Source: Deltaproteobacteria bacterium
Lineage (GTDB): Bacteria > Desulfobacterota > DSM-4660 > Desulfatiglandales > Desulfatiglandaceae
Reading direction: 5' to 3'
Length of the DNA stretch: 53,291 nucleotides
NCBI GenBank assembly: GCA_022340265.1
Contig: JAJDOH010000254.1
Coordinates: 1 to 53,291 of the forward strand
Below are positions 9,314-18,809 of the stretch, one piece after another. The position numbers were made by a program, and so were the translations under genes. The stretch's first letter is position 1, and each line of letters starts with the position of its first letter. The notes below the pieces were generated by a model, which worked only from the letters and a program-made list of their open reading frames with translations, did no database searches and had not been told where the DNA came from.

Positions 9314-9490
9314 ATGGAAGATACAATTAAAGTGACCCTTGTTAAGAGTGGCATTGGTCGGAATAAGAAAATTCGAGATACCTTGAGAGGGCTCGGCCTG
9401 ACCAAAATGAGAAAAACTGTTGAGTTGAAAAACACGCCAGCAATCAGAGGCATGATCCAGAAAGTCTCCTTCCTGGTGCAAGTTGGTTGA
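9314..9490 (+). CDS. rpmD: 50S ribosomal protein L30
   Basis: uL30, a small large-subunit protein. The frame is open from TTG 9248, but the family begins at [15 protein letters not shown], so ATG 9314 is preferred, giving 58 residues, a typical length. TAAGTGAG at 9297-9304 is a plausible ribosome binding site. Hallmark [24 protein letters not shown] is present. A 22-residue N-terminal extension from 9248 cannot be excluded. Confidence 0.9.
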   Translation: MEDTIKVTLVKSGIGRNKKIRDTLRGLGLTKMRKTVELKNTPAIRGMIQKVSFLVQVG

Positions 9491-9509
9491 ATAAGGATGG
9501 GAGAAGGTA

Positions 9510-9950
9510 ATGAAAATTAATGAGCTTTCACCTGCTGAAGGGTCAAAACGTGGACGAAAAAGAGTTGGCAGAGGCCCAGGTTCAGGACATGGTAAAACCA
9601 GCTGTCGCGGACATAAAGGGCAAAAATCCCGTTCAGGCGGGAAGGTCCGTCCGGGTTTTGAAGGGGGTCAGATGCCCATACACCGGCGGCTGCCAAAGCG
9701 CGGATTCAAGAATCCTTTTCGAAAAGAATACAGTGTTGTGAATGTGGGTGATTTGAGTCGCTTTGAGCCCAACACCCAACTTGATCCGGATGCATTGAAG
9801 GAAGCTGGGCTGGTGTGGAAGATGCTGGACGGCGTAAAATTGCTTGGGGATGGAGAAATTTCTCATCCTTTGGTAGTGCGAATTCATAAAGTAAGTCAAT
9901 CGGCAAGAGAGAAAATTGAGAGTGCCGGAGGTAAGGTTGAGATTCTGTAA
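9510..9950 (+). CDS. rplO: 50S ribosomal protein L15
   Basis: uL15, an assembly protein of the large subunit. The product is 146 residues, with the glycine- and arginine-rich N-terminal part ([20 protein letters not shown]), [15 protein letters not shown] and the C-terminal [22 protein letters not shown] 9510 has GGAGAAGG upstream. It directly precedes secY, as in most bacteria. Confidence 0.97.
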   Translation: MKINELSPAEGSKRGRKRVGRGPGSGHGKTSCRGHKGQKSRSGGKVRPGFEGGQMPIHRRLPKRGFKNPFRKEYSVVNVGDLSRFEPNTQLDPDALKEAGLVWKMLDGVKLLGDGEISHPLVVRIHKVSQSAREKIESAGGKVEIL

Positions 9951-10005
9951 TTTCTTTGCCTGACCCAGATGGTTCCCTTACAAAACTATATCGCGAGATG
10001 ATTGA

Positions 10006-11319
10006 ATGATTGGTGGCCTGCAGAATATTCCCAAAATTCCGGAGTTGAAGAAAAAGATACTGTTTACTCTGATGATGCTGGCTGTTTATCGCGTCGGGTG
10101 TCACATCCCAACGCCTGGAGTTAACGGGGCAGCCTTGGCGGCCTTTTTTGGTGCTAGGCAGGGAACGCTTTTTGGACTGTTTGACATGTTTTCCGGTGGT
10201 GCGCTGAGTCGAATGTCGGTGATGGCACTTGGGATCATGCCCTACATTAGCGCCTCCATTATTCTTGAACTGATGACCGTGGTTGTCCCCTATCTGGAAA
10301 AGTTAAAAAAGGAAGGGGAGCAGGGACGAAAAAAGATTACACAGTATACGCGTTACGGAACCGTTATTTTAAGTGTGATCCAGGGGTTTGGTATCGCGGT
10401 GGGCCTTGAAAACATGAGTAGCCCCGGGGGTGTGATGGTGGTGCCTGTGGGCGGATGGGGGTTCCGCATTTTAACCGTCGTCACGTTGACGGCAGGGACA
10501 TCTTTCCTCATGTGGCTAGGCGAACAGATCACTGAAAGAGGGATCGGTAACGGTATCTCGCTAATCATCTTTTCAGGTATTGTAGCGAGGTTTCCTGTTG
10601 CGGTGATGAACACCTTCAGGCTCATGGGTACTGGTGAATTGACGCCATTTTTTATGGCGCTCATTGTGGCTCTCATGATTGTTGTTGTCGGCGTGATCGT
10701 TTTTGTGGAAAGAGGGCAGCGAAGGATTCCTGTTCAATATGCTAAACGGGTAGTGGGTCGTAAAATGTATGGGGGGCAGACAACGCATCTTCCTTTGAAA
10801 GTCAATACTGCAGGGGTTATTCCGCCGATATTTGCTTCTTCCATCATCATGTTCCCGGCGACTATTGCCAACTTCTTGGGAACTGAGAAATATCCCTGGT
10901 TGCAAAGCGTTGTCAGTTCATTGGCGCCCGGGCATGTTGTGTATACAATCATTTACGTGACGTTCATTTTCTTTTTCTGCTATTTTTATACGGCGGTTCA
11001 CTTTAATCCGGTGGATGTAGCGGATAATATGAAACGTTCCGGTGGGTTCATTCCAGGTATCAGGCCTGGTAAAAATACAGCTGAATATATAGACCGTGTA
11101 CTGACACGGTTGACGTTTTCAGGCGCCTTATATGTTTCGGCCATTTGTGTATTGCCGACTATCTTGATTTATCATCTAAATGTGCCTTTCTATTTTGGCG
11201 GTACCGCCCTTCTGATTGTGGTGGGTGTAGCAATGGATACCACAAACCAGATTGAGTCCCACATGTTGACACGCCATTATGAAGGCTTCATGAAGAAAGG
11301 CTTTGGCAAGTCGAGATAG
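10006..11319 (+). CDS. secY: Protein translocase channel subunit SecY
   Basis: SecY forms the inner-membrane protein-conducting channel with SecE and SecG. It is 437 residues, with about ten hydrophobic segments. Signatures include the plug region [26 protein letters not shown], the cytoplasmic loop [11 protein letters not shown], and [18 protein letters not shown] before the last helices. ATG 10006 has a weak ribosome binding site (GCGAGATG). It follows rplO directly. No adk or map gene follows, unlike many other bacteria. Confidence 0.98.
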   Translation: MIGGLQNIPKIPELKKKILFTLMMLAVYRVGCHIPTPGVNGAALAAFFGARQGTLFGLFDMFSGGALSRMSVMALGIMPYISASIILELMTVVVPYLEKLKKEGEQGRKKITQYTRYGTVILSVIQGFGIAVGLENMSSPGGVMVVPVGGWGFRILTVVTLTAGTSFLMWLGEQITERGIGNGISLIIFSGIVARFPVAVMNTFRLMGTGELTPFFMALIVALMIVVVGVIVFVERGQRRIPVQYAKRVVGRKMYGGQTTHLPLKVNTAGVIPPIFASSIIMFPATIANFLGTEKYPWLQSVVSSLAPGHVVYTIIYVTFIFFFCYFYTAVHFNPVDVADNMKRSGGFIPGIRPGKNTAEYIDRVLTRLTFSGALYVSAICVLPTILIYHLNVPFYFGGTALLIVVGVAMDTTNQIESHMLTRHYEGFMKKGFGKSR

Positions 11320-11419
11320 TGTTTTTTGGGCCCCGAGAGTTTGATTGGATACTTCGGTGCTCTGTAAATGTATTTCATGTGCATTGGAAGCTGCACATTC
11401 AACCCCCAGGGCTACGATC

Positions 11420-11641
11420 ATGGGCGAAGATGAATCCATTGAAGTTCAAGGTGTCGTGATTGAGACGTTGCCCAATGCAGAATTCAACGTTGAACTGAAA
11501 AATGGACATCGGCTTTTGGGGCGCATTTCAGAGGAGATGAAGCACAAGTTTGTCACGATTCTACCTGGTGATGTGGTGACTATTGTTTTGTCTCCCGACG
11601 ATTTGAACCTGGGACGCATCGTATGCAGAGCGTCTTCGTAA
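11420..11641 (+). CDS. infA: Translation initiation factor IF-1
   Basis: IF-1 binds the 30S A site during initiation. From ATG 11420 the product is 73 residues with an S1-like OB fold: [43 protein letters not shown] and [11 protein letters not shown]. The frame is open from TTG 11345, but those 25 extra residues are not family-like. The sequence departs somewhat from the most common IF-1 form (LGRIS for the usual LAHIS or LAYIS). Many Desulfobacterota carry more than one infA, so a second copy elsewhere is possible. Confidence 0.9.
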   Translation: MGEDESIEVQGVVIETLPNAEFNVELKNGHRLLGRISEEMKHKFVTILPGDVVTIVLSPDDLNLGRIVCRASS

Positions 11642-11687
11642 AAGTTTTTGTTGGGTGGATATTGAATTTCAAAATACGGGTGCGGCT

Positions 11688-11801
11688 ATGAAAGTAAGAC
11701 CATCGGTTAAAAAGATGTGTAAGAAGTGCAAGATCATTCGAAGACATGGTATTACTCGGGTGATATGTGAAAACCCTCGTCATAAACAGCGGCAGGGATA
11801 G
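11688..11801 (+). CDS. rpmJ: 50S ribosomal protein L36
   Basis: bL36, the smallest ribosomal protein, 37 residues, starting [11 protein letters not shown]. It carries a zinc ribbon with C11, C14, C27 and H32, so it is the zinc-binding form. The ribosome binding site before ATG 11688 is weak (CGGGTG). It lies between infA and rpsM, the standard place. Confidence 0.96.
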   Translation: MKVRPSVKKMCKKCKIIRRHGITRVICENPRHKQRQG

Positions 11802-11887
11802 TTTTTTCATCTTGGCGCAGTTCCATAACAAAAAGATTTTTGTGTGAACTGTTGCTAGAACAAAAGGTGTGATAGAGGAGCTAAAGA

Positions 11888-12256
11888 TTGGCAAGGATCG
11901 CAGGCGTCGATTTACCAAAAGGAAAGAGGATAGAGATCGCTCTGACATACATATACGGCATTGGGAGGACTTCTTCCCAGAAAATGCTTACCGAAGCAGG
12001 TATCGGTTGGGATACCAAATCGGATGAGTTGACCTCTGAACAGATCGCCAGTATTCGAAAAATCATCGACGAAAAGCATACCGTTGAGGGTGATCTCAGG
12101 CGAGAAGTGTCCATGAATATCAAGAGGCTCATGGACCTGGGCCTCTATAGAGGTTTAAGGCACAGACGCGGGTTACCGGTCCGAGGGCAGCGCACCAGCA
12201 CCAATGCCAGGACGAGAAAAGGCCCCAGAAGAGCTGTGGTGGGCAAACGGAAGTAA
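11888..12256 (+). CDS. rpsM: 30S ribosomal protein S13
   Basis: uS13, a head protein that contacts the large subunit and P-site tRNA. The product is 122 residues, with [25 protein letters not shown] and the C-terminal [24 protein letters not shown]. It starts with TTG 11888 after GAGGAG at 11876-11881. It is the first gene of the alpha-operon block, followed by rpsK. Confidence 0.97.
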   Translation: MARIAGVDLPKGKRIEIALTYIYGIGRTSSQKMLTEAGIGWDTKSDELTSEQIASIRKIIDEKHTVEGDLRREVSMNIKRLMDLGLYRGLRHRRGLPVRGQRTSTNARTRKGPRRAVVGKRK

Positions 12257-12276
12257 CAGAGAAATGAGGAAATAGA

Positions 12277-12672
12277 ATGGCGAGAACCGAGAAAAAGAAA
12301 AGTCGGTCCAAGCGGGAGAAGAAGAATGTCCCGACGGGGATCGTTCATATCCAGTCCACTTTCAATAATACCATCATCACCGTTACGGATACCAGTGGTA
12401 ATGTGATTGCCCAGTCGAGTGCAGGTCGAGGGGGTGTAAAAGGTTCGCGGAAAAGCACCCCATTTGCGGCGCAGATTGCCGGCCGGGACGCGCTGAAAAA
12501 AGCCATGGAACAGGGAATGCGTGTGGCGGAAGTTCGTGTGAAAGGACCTGGCGTTGGTCGTGAAGCCGCTCTTCGGTCGCTGCAGGTAGAGGGATTCACG
12601 GTCACGATGATCCGGGATGTTACGCCCATACCCCATAACGGTTGTCGGCCTCCGAAAAGGCGAAGAGTTTAA
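12277..12672 (+). CDS. rpsK: 30S ribosomal protein S11
   Basis: uS11 of the 30S platform. The product is 131 residues, with [33 protein letters not shown] and the terminal [14 protein letters not shown], all invariant family features. ATG 12277 has GAGG upstream. It is followed by an 89-base spacer containing inverted repeats before rpsD. Confidence 0.97.
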   Translation: MARTEKKKSRSKREKKNVPTGIVHIQSTFNNTIITVTDTSGNVIAQSSAGRGGVKGSRKSTPFAAQIAGRDALKKAMEQGMRVAEVRVKGPGVGREAALRSLQVEGFTVTMIRDVTPIPHNGCRPPKRRRV

Positions 12673-12681
12673 TTTGTCATC

Positions 12682-12736
12682 TGTTTATTGTCATTAATTA
12701 AAATAAACATGTTCATAAAGACGAACATCGAACATA
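12682..12736 (+). repeat. Inverted repeats in the rpsD leader
   Basis: TGTTTATT at 12682-12689 pairs with AATAAACA at 12702-12709. ATGTTC at 12709-12714 pairs with GAACAT at 12723-12728, and GAACAT recurs at 12731-12736. All lie in the 89-base gap before rpsD. S4 is the alpha-operon repressor in enterobacteria, so a mRNA control structure is conceivable, but no homology to the known S4 site is claimed. An internal promoter is another option. Confidence 0.45.
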
Positions 12737-12761
12737 AGGATGGAAGGTAGGAGGGGCTAGC

Positions 12762-13391
12762 TTGGCCAGATATAGGGATTCTTCATGCAGGTTGTGCCGA
12801 CGTGAGAACTTGAAACTTTTTCTTAAGGGAGATCGTTGCTACGGGGATAAATGTGCTTTTGAAAGACGGGCCTATGCGCCCGGGCAACATGGTCAGAGAA
12901 GAGGGGGAAAGCTCTCTGACTACAGCCAGCAGCTCAGAGAAAAACAGAAAGTCAAAAGGATTTACGGCATTTTAGAAAAACAGTTCAAGGGCTATTATTA
13001 CAGGGCAGAAAGGCAAAAGGGGATTACTGGGACGAATCTGCTTTTATTGCTTGAAAGTCGTTTGGATAATGTTGTGTACAAGATGGGATTTGCAGCATCA
13101 AGAACACAAGCTCGTCAGCTGATCAGACATAACCACTTCCTGGTGAATCAGAAGAAAGTTAATATTCCTTCCTGTCAGGTAAAAGTGGGTGATGTCGTTG
13201 AGGCAAAGGAAAAGAGCCGAGAAGTTTCCCAGGTTATCGAGGCAATGGAGACGGTGGTCAGGCGGGGTGTTCCGGGCTGGATGGAAGTAGAAAAGGAAGC
13301 TTTCAAAGGGACGATGAAAGGACTTCCGAACCGAGAAGATCTCACGATGCCGATTCAGGAACAGCTTATTGTGGAATTGTACTCGAAGTAG
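12762..13391 (+). CDS. rpsD: 30S ribosomal protein S4
   Basis: uS4 initiates 30S assembly and shapes mRNA entry. The product is 209 residues. The N-terminal zinc motif is C9, C12, C26, C31, the cysteine-bearing form. The S4 RNA-binding domain follows from about residue 95 ([18 protein letters not shown], then [17 protein letters not shown]). It starts with TTG 12762 after GGTAGGAGGGG. It is the third gene of the alpha-operon block. Confidence 0.97.
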   Translation: MARYRDSSCRLCRRENLKLFLKGDRCYGDKCAFERRAYAPGQHGQRRGGKLSDYSQQLREKQKVKRIYGILEKQFKGYYYRAERQKGITGTNLLLLLESRLDNVVYKMGFAASRTQARQLIRHNHFLVNQKKVNIPSCQVKVGDVVEAKEKSREVSQVIEAMETVVRRGVPGWMEVEKEAFKGTMKGLPNREDLTMPIQEQLIVELYSK

Positions 13392-13458
13392 TGCTGTCAG
13401 TCTGAAACACTGCAGAGAGAGCATTTCAAATCTTGAATGAATCAATGGGGAGGCTTTT

Positions 13459-14610
13459 TTGGCAGATCTAAAAAGCAGAAATTGGCGGGAATTGATTAAG
13501 CCGAAACGGATTGAAATCGATCAGGAAACCAATACAAGTACCTATGGAAAGTTTGTGTGCGAGCCGCTTGAGAGGGGTTTTGGGATTACGATCGGCAATA
13601 CGTTGAGGCGAATTCTGCTATCATCCCTTCAGGGAGCGGCGATCGTTTCCGTCAAGTTTGATGATGTTGTTCACGAGTTCTCCAGTATGCCGGGTGTATT
13701 GGAGGATGTTACCGACATAATTCTCAATCTGAAGGAGATTAAACTAAAGACCCTTGATGTGGAAGAGGCCGTCATTCAAATTAATCGAGAAGGTGAGGGA
13801 ATCGTCACAGCAGGGGATATTGAGACGGACGGTTCTGTCGAGGTTCTTGAACCTAAACAGCATATTGCCACTTTGAATAAAGAAGGCAAGCTGAACATGG
13901 AAATGGTGGTCAAGATGGGAAAAGGATATGTCCCTGCAGAGAGGCTGAAGGACGAAAATACTCCCATCGGTGTTATTGCCATTGATGCGGCATTTTCATG
14001 TGTAAAGAAAGTCAATTATGTCGTCACCAATTCGAGAGTCGGGCAGGTCACGGATTATGACAAACTTACCCTGGAGGTCTGGACGGATGGCAGCGTTTTC
14101 CCTGAAGACGCGGTAGCCTTTGCGGCCAAGATTCTCAAGGAACAGATGAACCCGTTTATTAATTTTGAAGAGGAAATTGAGCCGGTAGAGGAAGAAGAAG
14201 TCAGAGAAGACCAGGAGATCAACGAAAATCTTTTCCGCCCTGTTTCTGATCTTGAATTGTCTGTTCGTTCTGCCAATTGTCTTCAGAATGCCAAAATCAA
14301 TCTGATTGGCGAGTTGGTTCAGAAGACAGATGCGGAAATGCTCAAGACCAAAAATTTTGGACGGAAATCCTTGAATGAGATAAAGGCAATTCTGTCAGAC
14401 ATGGGTTTAAGCCTGGGAATGAAACTCGATTTTTTTCCACCTACCCAGGAATCGGATGATGAAGGGGAAGAAACAGATTCGCTCGAGGGGTTAGAGACTT
14501 CTACCGTAACGGAGAAAACCGCTGCTCCGCTAGTAGAGACAGAAGATGACAATTCTACTGACGAGCAAGAGAAAGAGACAGAAGAGGGTGACACAAAGGA
14601 TCAGGAATAG
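13459..14610 (+). CDS. rpoA: RNA polymerase alpha subunit with acidic tail
   Basis: The alpha subunit nucleates RNA polymerase assembly through its N-terminal domain (residues 1-230; [17 protein letters not shown]). Its C-terminal domain binds activators and UP elements (about 255-320; [25 protein letters not shown]). The product is 383 residues, roughly 40-55 longer than the common length. The extra is an acidic, low-complexity C-terminal tail after MKLDFFPP, rich in E, D, S and T. It starts with TTG 13459 after GGGGAGG. rplQ follows. Confidence 0.97.
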   Translation: MADLKSRNWRELIKPKRIEIDQETNTSTYGKFVCEPLERGFGITIGNTLRRILLSSLQGAAIVSVKFDDVVHEFSSMPGVLEDVTDIILNLKEIKLKTLDVEEAVIQINREGEGIVTAGDIETDGSVEVLEPKQHIATLNKEGKLNMEMVVKMGKGYVPAERLKDENTPIGVIAIDAAFSCVKKVNYVVTNSRVGQVTDYDKLTLEVWTDGSVFPEDAVAFAAKILKEQMNPFINFEEEIEPVEEEEVREDQEINENLFRPVSDLELSVRSANCLQNAKINLIGELVQKTDAEMLKTKNFGRKSLNEIKAILSDMGLSLGMKLDFFPPTQESDDEGEETDSLEGLETSTVTEKTAAPLVETEDDNSTDEQEKETEEGDTKDQE

Positions 14611-14621
14611 GGGAAAGACCG

Positions 14622-15005
14622 ATGAGGCACAGGAAGGCTGGAAATCAGTTAGGGCGGAATACGAGTCACCGCAGGGCGATGCTGAGAAACATGGTTACAG
14701 CACTTTTCAAGTATGAAAAGATCGAAACCACGGACGCAAAAGCCAAGGCAATCAGACCGATAGCAGAAAAAATGATAACGCTTGCCAAAAGAGGCGATTT
14801 ACATGCTCGACGTCAAGCACTCAGTTATATGCAGGATAAAGAGGTCACTCACAGACTCTTTGATGAATTGAAGGATCGTTATTCAAACCGGGAAGGTGGA
14901 TATCTCAGGATCGTCAAGAAGGGTTTTCGAAAAGGGGATGGCGCTTCTATTTCCGTTGTACAGCTGCTGTCAGGCGACGATGGGAAGGCCGCTGCAAAAA
15001 ATTGA
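14622..15005 (+). CDS. rplQ: 50S ribosomal protein L17
   Basis: bL17, the last gene of the alpha operon. It has 127 residues, with [20 protein letters not shown] at the start and [21 protein letters not shown] in the C-terminal half. ATG 14622 has AGGGGAAAG upstream. The next strong terminator lies 147 bases downstream, directly before pyrB. Confidence 0.97.
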   Translation: MRHRKAGNQLGRNTSHRRAMLRNMVTALFKYEKIETTDAKAKAIRPIAEKMITLAKRGDLHARRQALSYMQDKEVTHRLFDELKDRYSNREGGYLRIVKKGFRKGDGASISVVQLLSGDDGKAAAKN

Positions 15006-15151
15006 CCGCCGCGAAGATTTCTGATATCATAACATAATCTTTCTGCAGTATTTTGTTTTTATATTGAAGTGGCGCCGGTATCATGTCAACTGGCAGAAAT
15101 CCGCCGTCAAGCTAAAAAACAGGTTATGGAACCAAGCGGGAGAAACAATTG

Positions 15152-15188
15152 AAACCCTCTTGTCCGATTCGGGCAAGAGGGTTTTTTT
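15152..15188 (+). terminator. Intrinsic terminator at the pyrB ribosome binding site
   Basis: An 11-base perfect stem, AAACCCTCTTG (15152-15162) with CAAGAGGGTTT (15174-15184), has an 11-base loop and runs into seven Ts (15182-15188). The ribosome binding site CGGGGG of pyrB begins at the next base and GTG follows at 15201. It may end the ribosomal cluster, but any transcript into pyrB that starts upstream must pass it, so it could be a leader attenuator. A short ORF of ten codons lies at 15083-15115 in the leader; it is not U-rich and nothing shows that it is translated. Confidence 0.88.
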
Positions 15189-15200
15189 CGGGGGCTGACT

Positions 15201-16142
15201 GTGAGTACTTTTGAACATAAGGACCTTCTTGGCATGGCGGCGTTGTCTGTTGCTGACATTGGATTGATTCTGGACACCGCCGATTCCCTGAAGTCCATTT
15301 CTTTTAGGGATATCAAAAAAGCGCCAACGCTCAGAGGCAAGAGCGTGGTCAATTTTTTTTACGAACCGAGCACCAGAACAAAATCTTCATTTGAAATTGC
15401 GGCAAAAAGACTGAGTGCGGACACTTTCAGCCTTTCGGCTTCAACAAGCAGTATGGTGAAGGGCGAGACGCTTCTGGATACGGCCAGGAATCTGCAGGCA
15501 ATGAATCCGGATGTTATTATTCTTCGTCATTCTTCAAGCGGTGCACCTCACGTATTTGCGAAAAAACTTAAGGCTTCTGTGATTAATGCGGGTGACGGTA
15601 TCAATGAGCATCCGACCCAGGCCCTTCTCGATCTTTATACCATTCGGGAGAAAAAGGGTGTCTTTAAAGGATTGAAAGTTGCAATCATCGGCGATATTGC
15701 TCACAGCCGGGTAGCGAGATCCAACATCATCGGTTTACTCAAACTGGGCGCCCATGTGTCGGTTTCAGGACCTCCGACCCTGATTCCCAAAGAGATAGAG
15801 GCAATGGGCGTTTCTGTTTCCAATGATCCGGCAATTGCCGTGAAAGGTTGCGATGTGGTCATGCTGTTGCGGGTTCAACTGGAGCGACAAAGCAGGCTTC
15901 TTTTTCCCAGTCTCCGAGAGTACAGCTCCTTTTTCTGTTTCAACGAAAATATGTTGAAAGGTGCCAAAGAAGACGTGATTGTAATGCATCCAGGTCCCTT
16001 GAATCGGGGCGTTGAGATCTCCAATGGTGTTGCAGATGGTCCCTATTCCGTTATCTTAGATCAGGTGACCAATGGTGTGGCGGTGCGGATGGCGGTGCTC
16101 TACCTTTTGATTGGAGGCGCGAAGAGTGATAACATTGATTAA
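15201..16142 (+). CDS. pyrB: Aspartate carbamoyltransferase catalytic subunit
   Basis: Joins carbamoyl phosphate and aspartate to form carbamoyl aspartate, the committed step of pyrimidine synthesis in the cytoplasm. The product is 313 residues, with the carbamoyl-phosphate motif [13 protein letters not shown] near residues 53-65, [11 protein letters not shown], and [12 protein letters not shown] near the end. It starts with GTG 15201. The 3' end overlaps pyrC by 17 bases. No pyrI is adjacent, so it probably pairs with the neighbouring dihydroorotase, as in many bacteria with this order. Confidence 0.96.
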   Translation: MSTFEHKDLLGMAALSVADIGLILDTADSLKSISFRDIKKAPTLRGKSVVNFFYEPSTRTKSSFEIAAKRLSADTFSLSASTSSMVKGETLLDTARNLQAMNPDVIILRHSSSGAPHVFAKKLKASVINAGDGINEHPTQALLDLYTIREKKGVFKGLKVAIIGDIAHSRVARSNIIGLLKLGAHVSVSGPPTLIPKEIEAMGVSVSNDPAIAVKGCDVVMLLRVQLERQSRLLFPSLREYSSFFCFNENMLKGAKEDVIVMHPGPLNRGVEISNGVADGPYSVILDQVTNGVAVRMAVLYLLIGGAKSDNID

Positions 16143-17415
16143 AGGGGGTGAGGTGGTCAACCCCCGTTTGGGTACGGTAGAAAAAAAAGATCTGTTAATC
16201 GAAAACGGCATGGTTTCTCGCCTTTTGTCCAAAGGGGAATCGGGGGAGGCGTCAGAAGTTTCGAAGACCATTGATGCAGCAGGAAAAGTCATTGTTCCCG
16301 GTCTGGTGGATATCCATACCCATTTAAGGGAGCCTGGACACGAATATAAAGAAACCATTGCCAGCGGCGCAATGGCTGCGGTCGCCGGGGGTTATTCAGC
16401 GATCGCCTGTATGCCGAACACCTCACCTCCCAATGATTGCCGATCCGTTACCGAATTCATCATTGAACAGAGCAAAAGAGCAGGCAGAGCAAGGGTTTAT
16501 CCCATTGCCACCATATCAAAAGGACAGAAAGGAGAATCGCTGGTTGATTTTTGTGAATTGGCGGCTGCTGGGGCTGTGGGCGTTTCCGATGACGGGTTTC
16601 CCGTGGTCAACAGCGAACTCATGCGTCGGGCGCTTGAATATGCCCGCTATTGCGGGCTGGCCGTTATCTCACATTGCGAAGATCCGAATCTGTCAAAGGG
16701 CGGCGTAATGCATGAGGGTGAAATTTCAACCCGGATCGGCTTGCCGGGGGTATCAGGGGCGAGTGAAGATATTTTTGTTTACCGAGAAATTTCACTTGCA
16801 CGCCTGACCGGATGTCCAGTGCATATTGCCCATGTCAGCACCGGTGTTTCCGTCGAATTGATTCGTCGTGCCAAAGAAGAGGGCCTTCCCGTGACTGCGG
16901 AAACCGCGCCCCACTACTTCACCTTAGATCATGGATTGCTGGCGGAGTATGATACGCGATATAAAGTCAATCCGCCGCTGAGAACGCCCAAGGACGTGTC
17001 TCAAATCAGGAAAGGGCTTGCAGAGGGTGTTATTGATGTGATTGCCACGGACCATGCGCCACATGACAGCCTTGAAAAGGAGGTGGAATTCGACAAAGCG
17101 GCATTCGGTATGATAGGGCTTCAAACGGCCCTTTCGTTGACATTGGATCTGGTTAGGGAAGGGTTTATGACCCTGCCCGATGCTATTTCAAAACTTTCAA
17201 GCAATGGCGCGGCTATTCTGGGTGTTCCCGGGGGTGAGCTCAAAGAAGGTGAAAATGCGGATGTGGCTATTATCGACATGGAAAGTGAATATTGTTTTAA
17301 AGAAAAAGATATCCTTTCTAAAAGCAGAAATTCGCCCTTTCTGGGAAGAATGATGAAGGGACGGTGTGACTTGACAATGGTTGGAGGGAAGATTGTCTAC
17401 CAGCGGAACGTCTAA
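16126..17415 (+). CDS. pyrC: Dihydroorotase (type I)
   Basis: Zinc enzyme that cyclises carbamoyl aspartate to dihydroorotate. The product is 429 residues. Metal ligands are seen in [15 protein letters not shown] near residues 55-70, ISHCEDP, HIAHVST and ATDHAPH. I chose GTG 16126 because GGAGG at 16113-16117 is well spaced and the product then begins [15 protein letters not shown]; the frame is open to 16111. The start overlaps pyrB and the 3' end overlaps the next gene by 23 bases, so the three are translated as a unit. Confidence 0.95.
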   Translation: MITLIKGGEVVNPRLGTVEKKDLLIENGMVSRLLSKGESGEASEVSKTIDAAGKVIVPGLVDIHTHLREPGHEYKETIASGAMAAVAGGYSAIACMPNTSPPNDCRSVTEFIIEQSKRAGRARVYPIATISKGQKGESLVDFCELAAAGAVGVSDDGFPVVNSELMRRALEYARYCGLAVISHCEDPNLSKGGVMHEGEISTRIGLPGVSGASEDIFVYREISLARLTGCPVHIAHVSTGVSVELIRRAKEEGLPVTAETAPHYFTLDHGLLAEYDTRYKVNPPLRTPKDVSQIRKGLAEGVIDVIATDHAPHDSLEKEVEFDKAAFGMIGLQTALSLTLDLVREGFMTLPDAISKLSSNGAAILGVPGGELKEGENADVAIIDMESEYCFKEKDILSKSRNSPFLGRMMKGRCDLTMVGGKIVYQRNV

Positions 17416-18766
17416 GATTCTCGTAGTTGATGATGAGAAAAGCATGCGGGAGTTCCTGGAAATCATGCTGGCCAAGGAAAACTATCATGTTGTTTCCGCC
17501 AGCGATGGTGAAGAAGCGATTCGGATTCTGGAAAATGATCGCTTTGACCTGGTCATTACGGATATTCGAATGAAAAGCGTCGATGGGTTGGGAGTGTTGA
17601 GGAAAGCAAAGGCTGTGAGCCCTTCAACGGTGGTTGTTTTGATTTCCGCTTTTGCCACAGCCCAAACCGCTGTTGAGGCCATGAAAGAGGGTGCCTACGA
17701 TTATATTCCCAAACCATTCAAAGTCCACGATTTCAAACGTATTATTGCTGAGGCTTTGGAATCTTCCCGATCGGCCGTTCAGGCTGATGCATCGTCCATA
17801 AAAGAAAAACTTCATTTTGGATCTCTCATCGGTGAAAGCCCGCAGATGCGGAAAATCTATGATCTTATTCAGCGCGTTTCAGGAACCCGAACCAACATAT
17901 TGATCACCGGTGAAAGCGGCACCGGCAAGGAACTGGTGGCAAGGGCTGTTCATAAACTGAGTGATCGCAGGGATCGGCCCATCGTGGTCATCAATTGCGC
18001 GGGGATTCCGGAAAATCTTATAGAGAGCGAACTTTTCGGTTTCAAAAAAGGGGCTTTTACCGGTGCCACGACCGACAAGGAGGGGTTGTTTGGCGTCGCG
18101 GACGGGGGGACGGTTTTTTTGGATGAGATCGGGGAATTTTCACAGGTGATCCAGGTGAAGTTATTGCGGGTCATCCAAGACCGTACATTTACGGCCGTCG
18201 GCGGCACCGATGCGAAAACGGTGGATGTCCGCTTTATCGCGGCCACCAACAAGAATCTTGAAACAGAAGTGATTTACGGGAATTTCAGGGAGGATCTCTA
18301 TTTTCGCTTAAATGTGATTACCATTGATATTCCGCCGTTACGGGAAAGAGATGGCGACATCCCTTTGTTAGCGCAGCATTTTTTGGAAAAATATTCCATT
18401 GAAATGGAAAAGGATATTGGAAAGATTTCCGCATATGCCATGTCTATCCTGAATGAATATTCATTTCCCGGAAACGTCAGGGAGTTGGAAAACATTGTGG
18501 AGCGAAGTGTGGCGCTGGAGACTTCAAATATAGTTCTACCGGAAAGTCTGGCGCTATCGAACCTGCGCATGAAGGATGAAGTTGCCGAAGCGTGGCAGAA
18601 AAAGCCTCTGGATCCCAATGGAATTCAACTGGACGAGGTGATGGCGGAAATTGAAAAAAACTATGTGATGCAGGCTATGGAAACGGCCAAAGGGTCAAAA
18701 CAGAGGGCGGCGGAGCTTCTGGGCATTAACCTGCGATCGCTACGGTATAGGCTCGAAAAAATCTAA
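17393..18766 (+). CDS. Sigma54-dependent response regulator, NtrC family
   Basis: Enhancer-binding transcription activator in three parts. A receiver domain (residues 8-120) has acidic pocket VVDDE, phospho-acceptor D57 and K107. An AAA+ domain has Walker A GESGTGKE, the sigma54 contact loop GAFTGA and Walker B VFLDEIGE. A Fis-type helix-turn-helix ends NLRSLRYRLEKI, resembling PilR-type proteins. It has 457 residues from TTG 17393, with GGAGGG at 17383-17388. It overlaps pyrC by 23 bases and has no adjacent sensor kinase. Target and signal are unknown; its link to pyrimidine genes may be only transcriptional. Confidence 0.9.
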   Translation: MSTSGTSKILVVDDEKSMREFLEIMLAKENYHVVSASDGEEAIRILENDRFDLVITDIRMKSVDGLGVLRKAKAVSPSTVVVLISAFATAQTAVEAMKEGAYDYIPKPFKVHDFKRIIAEALESSRSAVQADASSIKEKLHFGSLIGESPQMRKIYDLIQRVSGTRTNILITGESGTGKELVARAVHKLSDRRDRPIVVINCAGIPENLIESELFGFKKGAFTGATTDKEGLFGVADGGTVFLDEIGEFSQVIQVKLLRVIQDRTFTAVGGTDAKTVDVRFIAATNKNLETEVIYGNFREDLYFRLNVITIDIPPLRERDGDIPLLAQHFLEKYSIEMEKDIGKISAYAMSILNEYSFPGNVRELENIVERSVALETSNIVLPESLALSNLRMKDEVAEAWQKKPLDPNGIQLDEVMAEIEKNYVMQAMETAKGSKQRAAELLGINLRSLRYRLEKI

Positions 18767-18809
18767 TTTGAAAATCCGCTTTCGAGTGTCGCAAAAAAGC
18801 GCCCAGGTT

